Shown: positions 1-8,166, numbered from the stretch's first letter. The stretch is DNA of 16,674 bases from CAZCAC01 sp964496575 (GCA_964496575.1 CAZCAC010000165.1:1-16674), one strand, 5' to 3'. Notes: generated by a model not told the origin, from the letters alone. Numbers and translations are program-made.

Positions 1-110
1 CTGTGTCCTCTGTGGTTAAATCTCTGGTTCTGGTTCTGCTCTCCGCGTCCTCTCCCTCCTCTCCGTGCTCTCCGTGTGAATCTTCCGCCACTCCGCGCTC
101 CTCTGGAGCC
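1..110. repeat. Degenerate CTCYGTG-type short repeats upstream of pheS
   Basis: The first 110 bases are strongly pyrimidine-rich and contain several imperfect copies of a unit like CTC(T/C)GTGTCCTC: at about 1-15, 41-55, 61-79 and 90-107. Read on the other strand they become ACCACAGAGGACACAG and CACGGAGAGCACGGAG. From memory, arrays of this kind occur as dispersed intergenic repeats in many environmental bacterial genomes; I cannot check that here. A run of eight T lies at 118-125, with no convincing stem before it. No gene is supported in this stretch. A minus-strand open frame covering it merely reads the repeat as a low-complexity Thr/Glu/Arg tail. Confidence 0.5.
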
Positions 111-226
111 CAGGCCCTTTTTTTTCCCGGACAGTGGTGAAGAATCGCGGGTCACGCCCTAGCGTGCACCCATTCCAGCCCGCCGAACCAATCCTGAGCC
201 CCTGCAGCGCCCTCGAGGTACCGCTG

Positions 227-1249
227 ATGGAAGAGCGTCTGAAAGAGCTGCGCGCCGAGTCGCTGGCGCGCATCGAGGCCTCCGGTGATGCCGAGGCCCT
301 CCGCGCCGTCGACCGCGAGTTCGTCGGCAAGGAGGGCGCGGTGACCGAGCTGCTCGCGTCGATCCCGAGCCTGCCCCCGGAGGAGCGTCGCGTCGTCGGC
401 AAGGGGGCCAACCTGCTCAAGAAGGAGATCCAGGCGGCGATCGAGGCGCGCCGCGGAGCCCTCGAGGAAGCGAGGCTCTCCTCCGAGCGCAAGGGCGAAG
501 GCTTCGACGCCACCTTGCCCGGAGCACCGCAGGTGCGGGGCTCGCTCCACCCCCTGACGCAGGTGCGCCGCGAGGTCGAGCAGATCTTCGTCTCGATGGG
601 CTACTCGGTGCTCGACGGTCCCGAGGTCGAGCTTGACTACTACAACTTCCAGGCGCTCAACATCCCCGCCGACCACCCGTCGCGGGAGATGCAGGACACC
701 TTCTACTGCGATAACGAGGGGCACCTGGTGATGCGCACGCAGACCTCGCCGGTGCAGATCCGGGCGATGGAGAGCCTCTCGCCGCCCTTCCGGGTGATCG
801 CGCCCGGGCGCGTGTTCCGCAACGAGGAGCCGGACGCCACCCACGAGCACACCTTCCACCAGGTGGAAGGGCTGGTCGTCGGCGAGAACATCACCGTCGG
901 ACACCTCTCCGGCGTGCTGAAGGGGTTCCTGCGGCAGCTCTTCCAAAAGGAGCTCGAGGTGCGGCTGCGGCCGGGGTACTTCCCCTTCGTCGAGCCCGGC
1001 TTCGAGCTCGACATCCGCTGCCCCTTCTGCGAGAGCGGTTGCCGCGTCTGCAAGGACACCCGCTGGGTCGAGTTCTGCGGCTGCGGCATGGTGCACCCGC
1101 GCGTCCTCGAAGCAGGGAGCATCGACCCCGAGGCGTGGACCGGCTTCGCCTTCGGTTTCGGGCTCGACCGGCTGGTCATGCTTCGCTACGGCATTGACGA
1201 CATCCGCCACTTCATGGGCGGTGACCTTCGCTTCCTGGAGCAGTTCTGA
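227..1249 (+). CDS. pheS: Phenylalanine--tRNA ligase alpha subunit
   Basis: This is the catalytic subunit of the cytosolic alpha2-beta2 phenylalanyl-tRNA synthetase, which charges tRNA-Phe using ATP. The 340-residue product has the usual family length. It has an N-terminal coiled-coil arm (residues 1-90) and then the class II core. Visible core motifs are GPEVE (131-135), the motif 2 region with HTFHQVEGLVV (208-218), and motif 3 GFGLDRLVML (310-319). A four-cysteine cluster at C265, C268, C272 and C275 precedes GCGMVHP. A similar cluster occurs in Bacillus-type PheS and may bind zinc. The ATG at 227 is chosen over the longer frame from 134 because GAGG lies 8 bases upstream and the protein then begins like other PheS proteins. 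Its stop overlaps the pheT start (TGATG), so translation is probably coupled. Confidence 0.97.
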   Translation: MEERLKELRAESLARIEASGDAEALRAVDREFVGKEGAVTELLASIPSLPPEERRVVGKGANLLKKEIQAAIEARRGALEEARLSSERKGEGFDATLPGAPQVRGSLHPLTQVRREVEQIFVSMGYSVLDGPEVELDYYNFQALNIPADHPSREMQDTFYCDNEGHLVMRTQTSPVQIRAMESLSPPFRVIAPGRVFRNEEPDATHEHTFHQVEGLVVGENITVGHLSGVLKGFLRQLFQKELEVRLRPGYFPFVEPGFELDIRCPFCESGCRVCKDTRWVEFCGCGMVHPRVLEAGSIDPEAWTGFAFGFGLDRLVMLRYGIDDIRHFMGGDLRFLEQF

Positions 1250-3771
1250 TGTTCGTCTCCTACCGCTGGCTCTCCCGCCACGTCGACCTTTCCGGGATCA
1301 CTCCCGAGCAAATCGCTCTCGACCTGACGCTGTCCACCGCCGAGGTGGAGGGGATCGAGCCGTTCCTGCCGCACCTCCGCGAGGTCTGCGTCGGCCACGT
1401 CGTCGAGTGCGGGTGCCACCCCGACGCCGACAAGCTCAGCCTCTGCAAGGTCGACATCGGCGGCTGGAAGGGCGCGGACGGCGAGCCGCTGCAGATCGTC
1501 TGCGGCGCGCCGAACGTGGCCCAGGGACAGAAGGTCGCGATCGCCGTGGTCGGGACCGTCCTGCCCGGGGACTTCAAGATCAAGAAGGCCAAGATCCGCG
1601 GCGTCGCCTCGAGCGGGATGATCTGCTCGGTGCGCGAGCTCGACCTCGGCGACGAGCACACCGGGATCTGGGTGCTGCCCGAGGACCTCGAGGTCGGCAC
1701 GCCGGTGCTCGATGCCCTCTCGATCGAGGACTGGGTGCTGGAGATCGACAACAAGTCGATCACGCACCGCCCCGACCTGTGGGGACACCGCGGGATCGCC
1801 GGCGAGCTCGCCGCGATCTACGACCGCGAGCTCCTGCCCCTCGACCTCTCCCTGCCCGAGACGGGTGACGCGGCCGGCGTTCCGGTCAAGATCGAGTCGC
1901 CCGCGTGTCCCCGCGGTACCGAAAGGAGCGCGTGCCCGCCCGGCACCAAATCGAGCGCGTGCCCGCGCTACATCGCCCTCTCCGTCGACGGCGTGCACGA
2001 CGAGACCAGTCCCGACTGGCTGCGCTTCCTCCTGCTCGCCGCGGGGCAGCGGCCGCTCGGCCTCCTGGTCGACATCTCCAACTTCGTCATGCTCGACCTC
2101 GGGCAGCCGAATCACCTCTTCGATCGGCCGTCGCTGTCCGCGGAGGGGATCAGCATCCGCATGGCGCGCGGCGGCGAGACGATGGAGACCCTGGACGGCG
2201 AGGAGCGCGAGTTCGGCCCCGAGGACCTGCTCATCTGCAGCGGCGACGAGCCGGTGGCGCTCGCCGGCGTGATGGGGGGCGAAGGCTCGAAGGTCGCCGA
2301 GGGCACCGACCAGCTCCTGCTGGAGATCGCCAACTTCGACGCGGTCACGATCCGCCGTACCGCCGCGCGCGTCGGACTGCGCACCGACGCCTCGGCGCGC
2401 TTCGAGAAATGCCTCGACCCGAACTTGCCGATGAAGGCGGCCGCGCACCTGGTGCGCACCCTGCGCGAGATCCAGCCCGATCTCTCCCTGCCCGCGCCGC
2501 CGACCGACGCGGGGGACTGGAGCGATCCGGCGCTGGAGATCGTGCTGCGGGGCGACCGCCTGCGTCGCATTCTCGGCGTCGAGATCGCCGACGAGGAGAT
2601 CGCGCGGATCCTGCGCAAGCTCTACTTCGAGGTGGCGATCGAAGGCGGCGTGCTGCGCGTCGGCGTGCCCTCGAACCGGGCGACCAAGGACATCGGCATC
2701 GAGGAGGACCTGATCGAGGAGGTCGGGCGCCTCTACCGCTACGACAACGTCCCCGAGACGCGTCTTTCCGGCGAGATCGCCCCGCCGCCACACGACCCAC
2801 GGCGCGCGCTGGTGCACGCGCTCTCGGATCGCCTGTCGGGTGGCGCGGCGTCCCACGAGGTGCTCAGCTACTCGTTCGTCGCGCGTACCTGGCTGGAGAA
2901 GCTGGAGGTCGGCGACCTCGCGTACACCCGCGTGGTCAATCCGGTGGTCGACGGCGAGGACGCCGTGCGCCGCACGGTGATCCCGAGCCTGCTCGCCCTC
3001 CTGGAGAAGAACCGGCGCAACCGCAGCGACGTGCGCCTCTTCGAGATCGGCAAGGGCTACCTCCCCGAGCAGGCCGACGAGCGCGGGCTGCCCGCCGAGA
3101 TCCACGAGCTGGGCATGGTCTGGACCCGGCCCGCGCCGGGGAAGAAGGAGCGCTTCGACCGAGGCGTCTTCCTGCAGCTGCGCGGCGCGCTCGAGGACCT
3201 CTGCACGGCCGTCGGCTACGACGCGCCGGTGTGGAGACTACCCGACGAGGACGACGCGGTGCCGCCGTGGTACCACCCCGGCAAGGTCCTGGTCGGACAC
3301 CTGCCCGCCCTGGGCGGCGGGAAGAAGGACACGCGCCGTGCGATCCTCTTCGGCGAGCTCGAGCCGGGTCTGCACCGCACCCTCGGCCTCGTCCAGGAGC
3401 TCTCCGGCGAGGTCGCGCTGGCGCAGGTCAGCCTCGACGAGTTGCTCGCCTCCCGGCCGCGGCAGTTCGGCTACCGGCCGATCCCGCGTTTCCCCGGCAA
3501 CAAGGTCGACGTCGCGCTGGCCGTTCCGGTCGAGCTCCCGGCCGAGGATCTGGAGAAGGCGATTCTGAAGTCGGGGAAGGGGCTGGTCGCAGAGATCGAG
3601 CTCTTCGACCTCTACACCGGCCCGGGGATCGGCGAGGGGCGCAAGTCGCTCGCCTACCACGTGCTGCTGCAGTCGGAGAAGAAAACGCTGACCGACGGAG
3701 ACGCGCAGAAGTTCTTCAAGAGATTGGAGCACGCGGTGGCCGATCTGGGGGGAGAGCTCCGTTCCGAGTAG
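1249..3771 (+). CDS. pheT: Phenylalanine--tRNA ligase beta subunit
   Basis: This is the tRNA-binding and editing subunit of phenylalanyl-tRNA synthetase. At 840 residues it is slightly longer than the usual roughly 800. Domain order is normal: an EMAP-like tRNA-binding domain (about 39-155, with HPDADKLSLCKV and CGAPNV), the B3/B4 editing domain (about 215-400), B5 (about 425-500), a catalytic-like core, and a C-terminal ferredoxin-fold anticodon-binding domain (about 747-840, beginning RPIPRFP). GGAG at 1237-1240 inside pheS serves as its ribosome binding site. It has one oddity: at residues 219-240 the conserved CPRY motif that opens B3 is preceded by two extra nine-residue units (ACPRGTERS and ACPPGTKSS), produced by a 27-bp in-frame tandem repeat. 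All other parts look intact, so the enzyme should be functional. Confidence 0.97.
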   Translation: MFVSYRWLSRHVDLSGITPEQIALDLTLSTAEVEGIEPFLPHLREVCVGHVVECGCHPDADKLSLCKVDIGGWKGADGEPLQIVCGAPNVAQGQKVAIAVVGTVLPGDFKIKKAKIRGVASSGMICSVRELDLGDEHTGIWVLPEDLEVGTPVLDALSIEDWVLEIDNKSITHRPDLWGHRGIAGELAAIYDRELLPLDLSLPETGDAAGVPVKIESPACPRGTERSACPPGTKSSACPRYIALSVDGVHDETSPDWLRFLLLAAGQRPLGLLVDISNFVMLDLGQPNHLFDRPSLSAEGISIRMARGGETMETLDGEEREFGPEDLLICSGDEPVALAGVMGGEGSKVAEGTDQLLLEIANFDAVTIRRTAARVGLRTDASARFEKCLDPNLPMKAAAHLVRTLREIQPDLSLPAPPTDAGDWSDPALEIVLRGDRLRRILGVEIADEEIARILRKLYFEVAIEGGVLRVGVPSNRATKDIGIEEDLIEEVGRLYRYDNVPETRLSGEIAPPPHDPRRALVHALSDRLSGGAASHEVLSYSFVARTWLEKLEVGDLAYTRVVNPVVDGEDAVRRTVIPSLLALLEKNRRNRSDVRLFEIGKGYLPEQADERGLPAEIHELGMVWTRPAPGKKERFDRGVFLQLRGALEDLCTAVGYDAPVWRLPDEDDAVPPWYHPGKVLVGHLPALGGGKKDTRRAILFGELEPGLHRTLGLVQELSGEVALAQVSLDELLASRPRQFGYRPIPRFPGNKVDVALAVPVELPAEDLEKAILKSGKGLVAEIELFDLYTGPGIGEGRKSLAYHVLLQSEKKTLTDGDAQKFFKRLEHAVADLGGELRSE
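1903..1968 (+). repeat. 27-bp in-frame tandem repeat within pheT
   Basis: Two direct 27-bp units (1903-1929 and 1930-1956) match at 20 of 27 positions. A third, partial copy (1957-1968) coincides with the native CPR of the conserved CPRY motif. Each unit encodes nine residues of the form A-C-P-x-G-T-(E/K)-x-S. Because the unit length is a multiple of three, the reading frame of pheT is kept. Confidence 0.85.
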
Positions 3772-3798
3772 GCTGGAGGAGGAGGAGACCCCTCCGCC

Positions 3799-5211
3799 GT
3801 GAAGATCGTCCTCGTCAACCCACCCAGCCCTCCCGAGCACCGTGTCAGTCGCGGGCTGATGGGGGGGTTCGGCATGGCCGTCAACCCCGGCCTGCTCTAC
3901 CCGCCGATCGAGCTGGCGCACGTCGCCTCGGTCCTGGAGGCGGAGGGGCACGAGGTATCCATCCACGACTCCGACGCCCGTGGTCTCGACGCCGCCGGTG
4001 CCCTCGAGGCGATCTGCGCGGAGGGGCCCGAGCTCGTCTGCCTCGACTCCTCGAGCACCTCGCTGGAGCTCGACCTCGCCCTCGCGGGCGAGGTGCGGGC
4101 GCGTGCGGGCGTTCCGGTGGGGATCCTCGGCTCGCAGGTCACCTTCACGCCCGGCGAGATCTTCGCGGGCGAGCGGGTCGACCTCGTCGTGCGCGGCGAG
4201 CCGGAGTACACCGTGCGCGAGGTCGCCGAACGCCTCGCCGCCGGGAGTGATCTCGCCGGGGTCGCCGGCCTCAGCTGGCGCCGCGAGGATGGCGAGGTGG
4301 TCCACGAGCCGGAGCGCGAGAAGATCCGGGACCTCGACGCGCTGCCGCTGCCCGCGCGCCACCTGCTCGACAACCAGGCGTACCACTTCCCGGGCATCGA
4401 GGGCGCGATCACCACGGTCAAGTCCTCGCGCGGATGCCCGCTGGGCTGCGCGTTCTGCGGCTACGCCCTGGCGCAGGGCGCGCGGTTCCGCTTCCGCTCA
4501 CCGGACCACGTGCTCGCCGAGCTGGAGGACCTCAACCACCGGCACGGCCTGCGCCACGTCGTCTTCCGCGACCCGATCTTCTCGGTTCGCGAGTCGCGAG
4601 TGAAGGCGCTCTGCAACGGGATGATCGAGCGGGGGCTCGAGCTCGAGTGGCAATGCGAGACCGCGGTGCGCGTGCTCGATCGCGAGGTGCTCGAGGTGAT
4701 GGCGCGCTCCGGCTGCAGGCACATCTCCCTCGGCGTCGAGTCGGGCAACGCAGAGATCCAGAAGAAGTACTGCGGCGGCAAGCTGCTCGACCACGACCAG
4801 GCGCAGCGCGTCTTCGACGCCTGCCGCGAGTTCGGCATCGAGACACGCGCCTTCTGCATGATCGGTTTCCCCGAGGAGACGCCGGCGATGGTCGACGAGA
4901 CCCTTCGACTGGTGGAGAAGCTCGACCCCGACCAGGTGCAGTTCTGCGCGGTGACCGCCTACGCGGGCACGCCGCTGTACGAGGTCCTGAGCGAGTCGAC
5001 CGAGCTCGACTGGGCGGAGATGACCGGCTACCGCGCGCAGGAGGGGAACGAGTTCATGAGCGCGGAAGAGATCGAGGCGAAGATCCGCGGGGCCTACCGC
5101 TCCTTCTACCGCCGTCCGAAGCGAATGCTCCGCGAGCTGCGTCACCCGTTGCGCCTCGCGGGCAAGATCGCCCGCTACCTGACGCTGTTCCGCTCCCGAG
5201 AAGATAGCTAG
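3799..5211 (+). CDS. B12-binding-domain radical SAM protein
   Basis: This is a probable cobalamin-dependent radical SAM enzyme of 470 residues, with unknown substrate. Residues 1-150 look like the Rossmann-type B12-binding domain common in this superfamily (start MKIVLVNPPSPP, then YPPIELAHVASVLEAEGH). The radical SAM core follows, with the iron-sulfur motif C213-x3-C217-x2-C220 (CPLGCAFC). Downstream are SLGVESGN (about 310-317) and MIGFPEET (about 354-361), both typical of the Elp3/MiaB-like core. No PQQ-, MiaB- or hopanoid-specific signature is evident. The start is GTG, with a strong GGAGGAGGAGGAG site about 11 bases upstream. It lies 27 bp after pheT and is probably cotranscribed, though the functions seem unrelated. 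Methylation of an unactivated carbon, or a related cobalamin-radical reaction, is possible but not shown. Confidence 0.9.
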   Translation: MKIVLVNPPSPPEHRVSRGLMGGFGMAVNPGLLYPPIELAHVASVLEAEGHEVSIHDSDARGLDAAGALEAICAEGPELVCLDSSSTSLELDLALAGEVRARAGVPVGILGSQVTFTPGEIFAGERVDLVVRGEPEYTVREVAERLAAGSDLAGVAGLSWRREDGEVVHEPEREKIRDLDALPLPARHLLDNQAYHFPGIEGAITTVKSSRGCPLGCAFCGYALAQGARFRFRSPDHVLAELEDLNHRHGLRHVVFRDPIFSVRESRVKALCNGMIERGLELEWQCETAVRVLDREVLEVMARSGCRHISLGVESGNAEIQKKYCGGKLLDHDQAQRVFDACREFGIETRAFCMIGFPEETPAMVDETLRLVEKLDPDQVQFCAVTAYAGTPLYEVLSESTELDWAEMTGYRAQEGNEFMSAEEIEAKIRGAYRSFYRRPKRMLRELRHPLRLAGKIARYLTLFRSREDS

Positions 5212-5255
5212 GGCGCGCTTCCGCTCCTCCGCGCCTCTTCCTCCCTCTCTCTCCT
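5212..5255 (+). terminator. Possible terminator after the radical SAM gene
   Basis: Directly after the stop codon, GGCGCG (5212-5217) can pair with CGCGCC (5230-5235) around a 12-base loop. A long C/T-rich tract follows (5236-5255). It lacks a pure T run and the stem is short, so termination is plausible but not certain. The remainder of the gap to 5667 shows no RNA gene or clear promoter. Confidence 0.3.
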
Positions 5256-5262
5256 CCTGCGC

Positions 5263-5463
5263 TCAGGCATCGAACGTGCCCTGCGCCCGCTTTGGATCAC
5301 CCGCCTCGTCGGGCGAGCCGGAGAGCACCTCGAAGGGGTGCTCGTCGAGGTTTATCCACGTCAGGTCCCCGCTGTCCGGAAACCAGACCCGGACCCAGGA
5401 GTTCCATCGATCGACGACCAGCGCCGGAGCGCACTCGGGTTCCTGTTCGCTGCTGGAGATCAT
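5263..5463 (-). CDS. Small hypothetical protein, doubtful
   Basis: This is a 66-residue open frame on the minus strand inside the 456-bp gap between the radical SAM and lipoprotein genes. I do not recognise it. The product begins MISSSEQEPE and has a tryptophan-rich middle (RWNSWVRVWFP, then LTWINLDEHPFEVL) that resembles a small beta-rich fold. It ends in a charged tail. Third codon positions are mostly G or C (about three-quarters by eye), consistent with coding but lower than in the neighbours. No Shine-Dalgarno sequence precedes the ATG at 5463. A longer frame extends to 5571, but its extra residues are low-complexity proline/serine. It could be a real orphan gene or chance in GC-rich DNA. 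Confidence 0.4.
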   Translation of the reverse strand: MISSSEQEPECAPALVVDRWNSWVRVWFPDSGDLTWINLDEHPFEVLSGSPDEAGDPKRAQGTFDA

Positions 5464-5667
5464 GACGGGGGGGAATCCGGGTGGAGGGGGGCGCGAGGGG
5501 GCAGAATTCTCGGTGAAACCGGGCACACCGCACCGGTCCTGTGGGGATCGGGGAGAACCCGCCAACTCCACCCCGGCGCTGGTCTCGGTCGACCCGGTGG
5601 GCTACGCTTCATCGTGGACACCCGGGCCCTTTCGACGAGGGAGCGGGGTCCACAGGAGAAGAAGCGG

Positions 5668-6693
5668 ATGCGATCGATCGTGCTGGCCTGTGTCCTGGGT
5701 CTGGGACTCCTCCACGGGGGGTGTGCCGGGCCCTCGGAGTCCCGGGTCGAGGCCTGGGCGCGCAGCCGTCCGCCGATCGGCCCCAGCGTCGAGCTCCTGG
5801 CGCGGGGGGACGCCCTGTTCGCCGCGCACGACTACACCGAGGCGGGGCGCGTCTACGCCCTCGCCGCCGAGGCGACCGGGCCCGCGTCCGCCTACGTCGA
5901 GGCCTGCGCCCAGGTGGCCCGGGTGTTCTCGCTGATCGGCCAGCCGGGCGAGGGGGAGCCGTGGCTGCGCATGGCGGTGGCCCGGGCCCGCCCGGAGGAG
6001 CCGCTGGGCTGGTCGCGAGTGCAGCACGTGGTGGCGATCTTCCAGCGGGAGGAAGGGCAGATCGAGGAGGCGGACGCGCGCCTCTCGACCCTGTACGACT
6101 ACTGCCTGAAGCACGAGCTCTTCGAGCGAGCCGTCGACGTGGCGCACCAGATGGTCCTGTTCTCGCCGGACCAGGAGACCCAGCTGCGCTGGTCGAAGAA
6201 GGCGATCGCCGCTGCCGAGGACGGCGGGCTGAACCGGTGGCTGGCGGCGAGGTGGCACGAGATGGCGGCCTCCCTCGAGGAGCAGGGACGGAACGAGGAA
6301 GGGCTGGTCGCCTACCAGGAGGCGAAGCGCTACCACGACCTCGGCGGAATCGAGCAGGAGATGCTGACCGGCGAGTGGTTCGTCGGTCGCCTCCTGCGCA
6401 AGACCGGCCGCATCGACGAGGCGATGGAGGTCTCGAAGGTGGTGTTGCCCTGGGCGGTCCGGCGCCACGCGGCCGATCCCGGGCCGAGACAGGCGGAGTG
6501 GCTCGGCTACGCGAAGTGGGAGCGCGCCGAGCTCGACTGGATCTACGGCAGCTACGGCCTCGCGCTGACCGGCTTCGAGGAAGCGCGCGAGCGGCTGATC
6601 GCGGCGGATATCGAGACGAAAGGAGATGTCGGTCGGGCCGAGCTCGCTCTTCTCGATGCGAGGATAGAACGACTAAAGAACGAGATGCCCTGA
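5668..6693 (+). CDS. Predicted lipoprotein with TPR-like helical repeats
   Basis: This is a 341-residue secreted protein of unknown function. A short signal peptide (residues 1-18: Arg2, then a hydrophobic stretch) ends in HGG before C19, the likely lipidated cysteine. The box is imperfect, with His at -3 and Leu at -4. From about residue 45 the protein is made of amphipathic helix pairs with TPR-like spacing, for example the segments around RGDALFAAHDYTEAGRVY, EEGLVAYQEAKRY and KTGRIDEAMEVSKVV, so it probably binds partner proteins. The ATG at 5668 is preferred over the longer frame from 5338 because AGGAGA lies 8 bases upstream and a signal peptide starts there. The M20 peptidase gene starts 21 bp downstream, so the two probably form an operon acting in the envelope. 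Confidence 0.85.
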   Translation: MRSIVLACVLGLGLLHGGCAGPSESRVEAWARSRPPIGPSVELLARGDALFAAHDYTEAGRVYALAAEATGPASAYVEACAQVARVFSLIGQPGEGEPWLRMAVARARPEEPLGWSRVQHVVAIFQREEGQIEEADARLSTLYDYCLKHELFERAVDVAHQMVLFSPDQETQLRWSKKAIAAAEDGGLNRWLAARWHEMAASLEEQGRNEEGLVAYQEAKRYHDLGGIEQEMLTGEWFVGRLLRKTGRIDEAMEVSKVVLPWAVRRHAADPGPRQAEWLGYAKWERAELDWIYGSYGLALTGFEEARERLIAADIETKGDVGRAELALLDARIERLKNEMP

Positions 6694-6714
6694 CAGGTTG
6701 CACCACGAGGTCCG

Positions 6715-8166
6715 ATGAAGCGTCTGCTCTCCTCGATCCTGATCCTCCTGCTGCTCCTGGTCGCGGTGATGGTGGGGCGTACCATTTCCCGGCAAGGCGA
6801 GGAGCGCCGGGTCCTCCCCGCGCCCGAGCTCTCCATCAACGCGAAGACGGTCTGCGGTCGTCTCACCCAGGCGATCCGCATCCAGTCGATCTCCACCTCG
6901 GTCCGGGACGCGCTGAGGCCGGATCCGCTGGAGGAGCTCGTCGACTTCCTGATCAGGAGCTACCCGCCGATATTCACCCGGCTGAGCTTCGAGCGACAGC
7001 AGCGCTCGCTGGTCCTGCGCTGGCCCGGGAAGGAGAAGGACCTCGCACCGATCCTCTTGCTCGCCCACCTCGACGTGGTTCCGGTCGATTTCGAGAGTCT
7101 CGATGAGTGGTCGCAGCCGCCCTTCTCCGGAGCGGTCAGCGGCGGGTACGTGTGGGGGCGCGGCGCCCTCGACGACAAGAGCCGGGCGCTGGCGATGCTG
7201 GAGGCGGTGCAACTCCTCATCGGCGAGGGCTTCGTGCCCCGCCGGGAGGTGATCCTCGCCTTCGGGCTCGACGAGGAGATCGGCGGCGCGGAGGGGGCGG
7301 CGCGAACCGCGGAGCACTTCGCCGCCGAGGGGCTCGCGCCCGCGCTGATCCTCGACGAGGGGCTGGCGATCCTCGAGGGGCTCGTGCCCGGCGTGGCCGC
7401 CCCCGTCGCCGCGGTGGGGATCGCGGAGAAGGGGCGGGTGGTCGTCGAGCTCACCGTGGATACGGCGGGAGGGCACGCGTCGATGCCGCCCGAGCAGAGC
7501 GCGGTAGGGGTCCTCGCCGCGGCGGTCGTCGCGCTCGAGAGCACACCGATGCCGGCTGCGTACGACGGCACCACGCGGCTCTTCTTCGAGAGCCTCGCGC
7601 CATGGATGCCCTTCGGCCATCGGATGGTCTTCGCCAACGCCTGGATCACCGTGCCCCTGATCGAACACGAGCTGGGGAAGGACGAGGGCACGGGCGCGCT
7701 CCTTCGTACCACCACCGCGGTCACCACCTGTGCCGGCGGCCTCGCGTCGAACGTCCTGCCGCAGAACGCGCGCGCCACCGTCGACTTCCGCATCCACCCG
7801 CGCGATTCCAGCGCCTCCGTACTGGAGCACGTCCAGGAGGCGATCGACGATCCGCGCGTGACGGTGACTCTCCTGGGCGAAGCGACCGAGCCCTCACCAC
7901 CCTCGCCGGTGGGGGACGAAGCCTGGTGGCTCCTCGAGCGCACGATCCGTGAGTGTTTCGAGGGCGTGCACGTCGCTCCCGGCCTGGTGCTGGGGGGAAC
8001 CGACTCCCGGCACTACCGGCGACTGTCGCCCAACGTCTACCGCTTCTCGCCGATGCGCGTCACCGCGCAGGACCTCGCCCGGATCCACGGGGTGGACGAG
8101 CGGATCAGCGTGCACGACTACCTGCAGATGATCCGCTTCTTCGTTCAGCTCCTGCGCAACGCCTGA
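6715..8166 (+). CDS. Membrane-anchored M20 metallopeptidase, CPS1/PM20D1-like
   Basis: This is a 483-residue zinc-dependent hydrolase of the M20 family, closest in motifs to yeast carboxypeptidase S and mammalian PM20D1, which cleave C-terminal amino acids or N-acyl amino acids. An N-terminal hydrophobic segment (residues 4-21) looks like a signal anchor, so the enzyme probably faces the periplasm. The di-zinc site is complete: H118 and D120 in AHLDVVP, D153 in GALDDK, E187-E188 in DEEIGG, D214 in ILDEG, and H433 in GGTDSRHY. The dimerisation-domain His is H254 in GGHAS. The C-terminal IHGVDERISVHDYL is characteristic of the CPS1/PM20D1 branch. GAGGT lies just before the ATG. Its last 22 bases overlap the end of the convergent flavoprotein gene. 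The natural substrate is unknown. Confidence 0.9.
   Translation: MKRLLSSILILLLLLVAVMVGRTISRQGEERRVLPAPELSINAKTVCGRLTQAIRIQSISTSVRDALRPDPLEELVDFLIRSYPPIFTRLSFERQQRSLVLRWPGKEKDLAPILLLAHLDVVPVDFESLDEWSQPPFSGAVSGGYVWGRGALDDKSRALAMLEAVQLLIGEGFVPRREVILAFGLDEEIGGAEGAARTAEHFAAEGLAPALILDEGLAILEGLVPGVAAPVAAVGIAEKGRVVVELTVDTAGGHASMPPEQSAVGVLAAAVVALESTPMPAAYDGTTRLFFESLAPWMPFGHRMVFANAWITVPLIEHELGKDEGTGALLRTTTAVTTCAGGLASNVLPQNARATVDFRIHPRDSSASVLEHVQEAIDDPRVTVTLLGEATEPSPPSPVGDEAWWLLERTIRECFEGVHVAPGLVLGGTDSRHYRRLSPNVYRFSPMRVTAQDLARIHGVDERISVHDYLQMIRFFVQLLRNA

Noticed and set aside
110..130. Rho-independent terminator at the eight-T run before pheS
   Set aside because: No stem of more than about three base pairs precedes the T run.
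134..226. Upstream extension of pheS to an earlier start
   Set aside because: The added residues do not resemble PheS, and a good GAGG site precedes the ATG at 227.
1186..3105. 639-codon open frame on the minus strand opposite pheT
   Set aside because: It is a mirror of the highly GC-biased pheT codons, with low-complexity Arg/Ala/Asp/Leu content and no recognisable motif, while pheT is certain.
5338..5667. N-terminal extension of the lipoprotein frame
   Set aside because: The extension would bury the signal peptide and cysteine 110 residues inside, and it has no ribosome binding site; the ATG at 5668 does.
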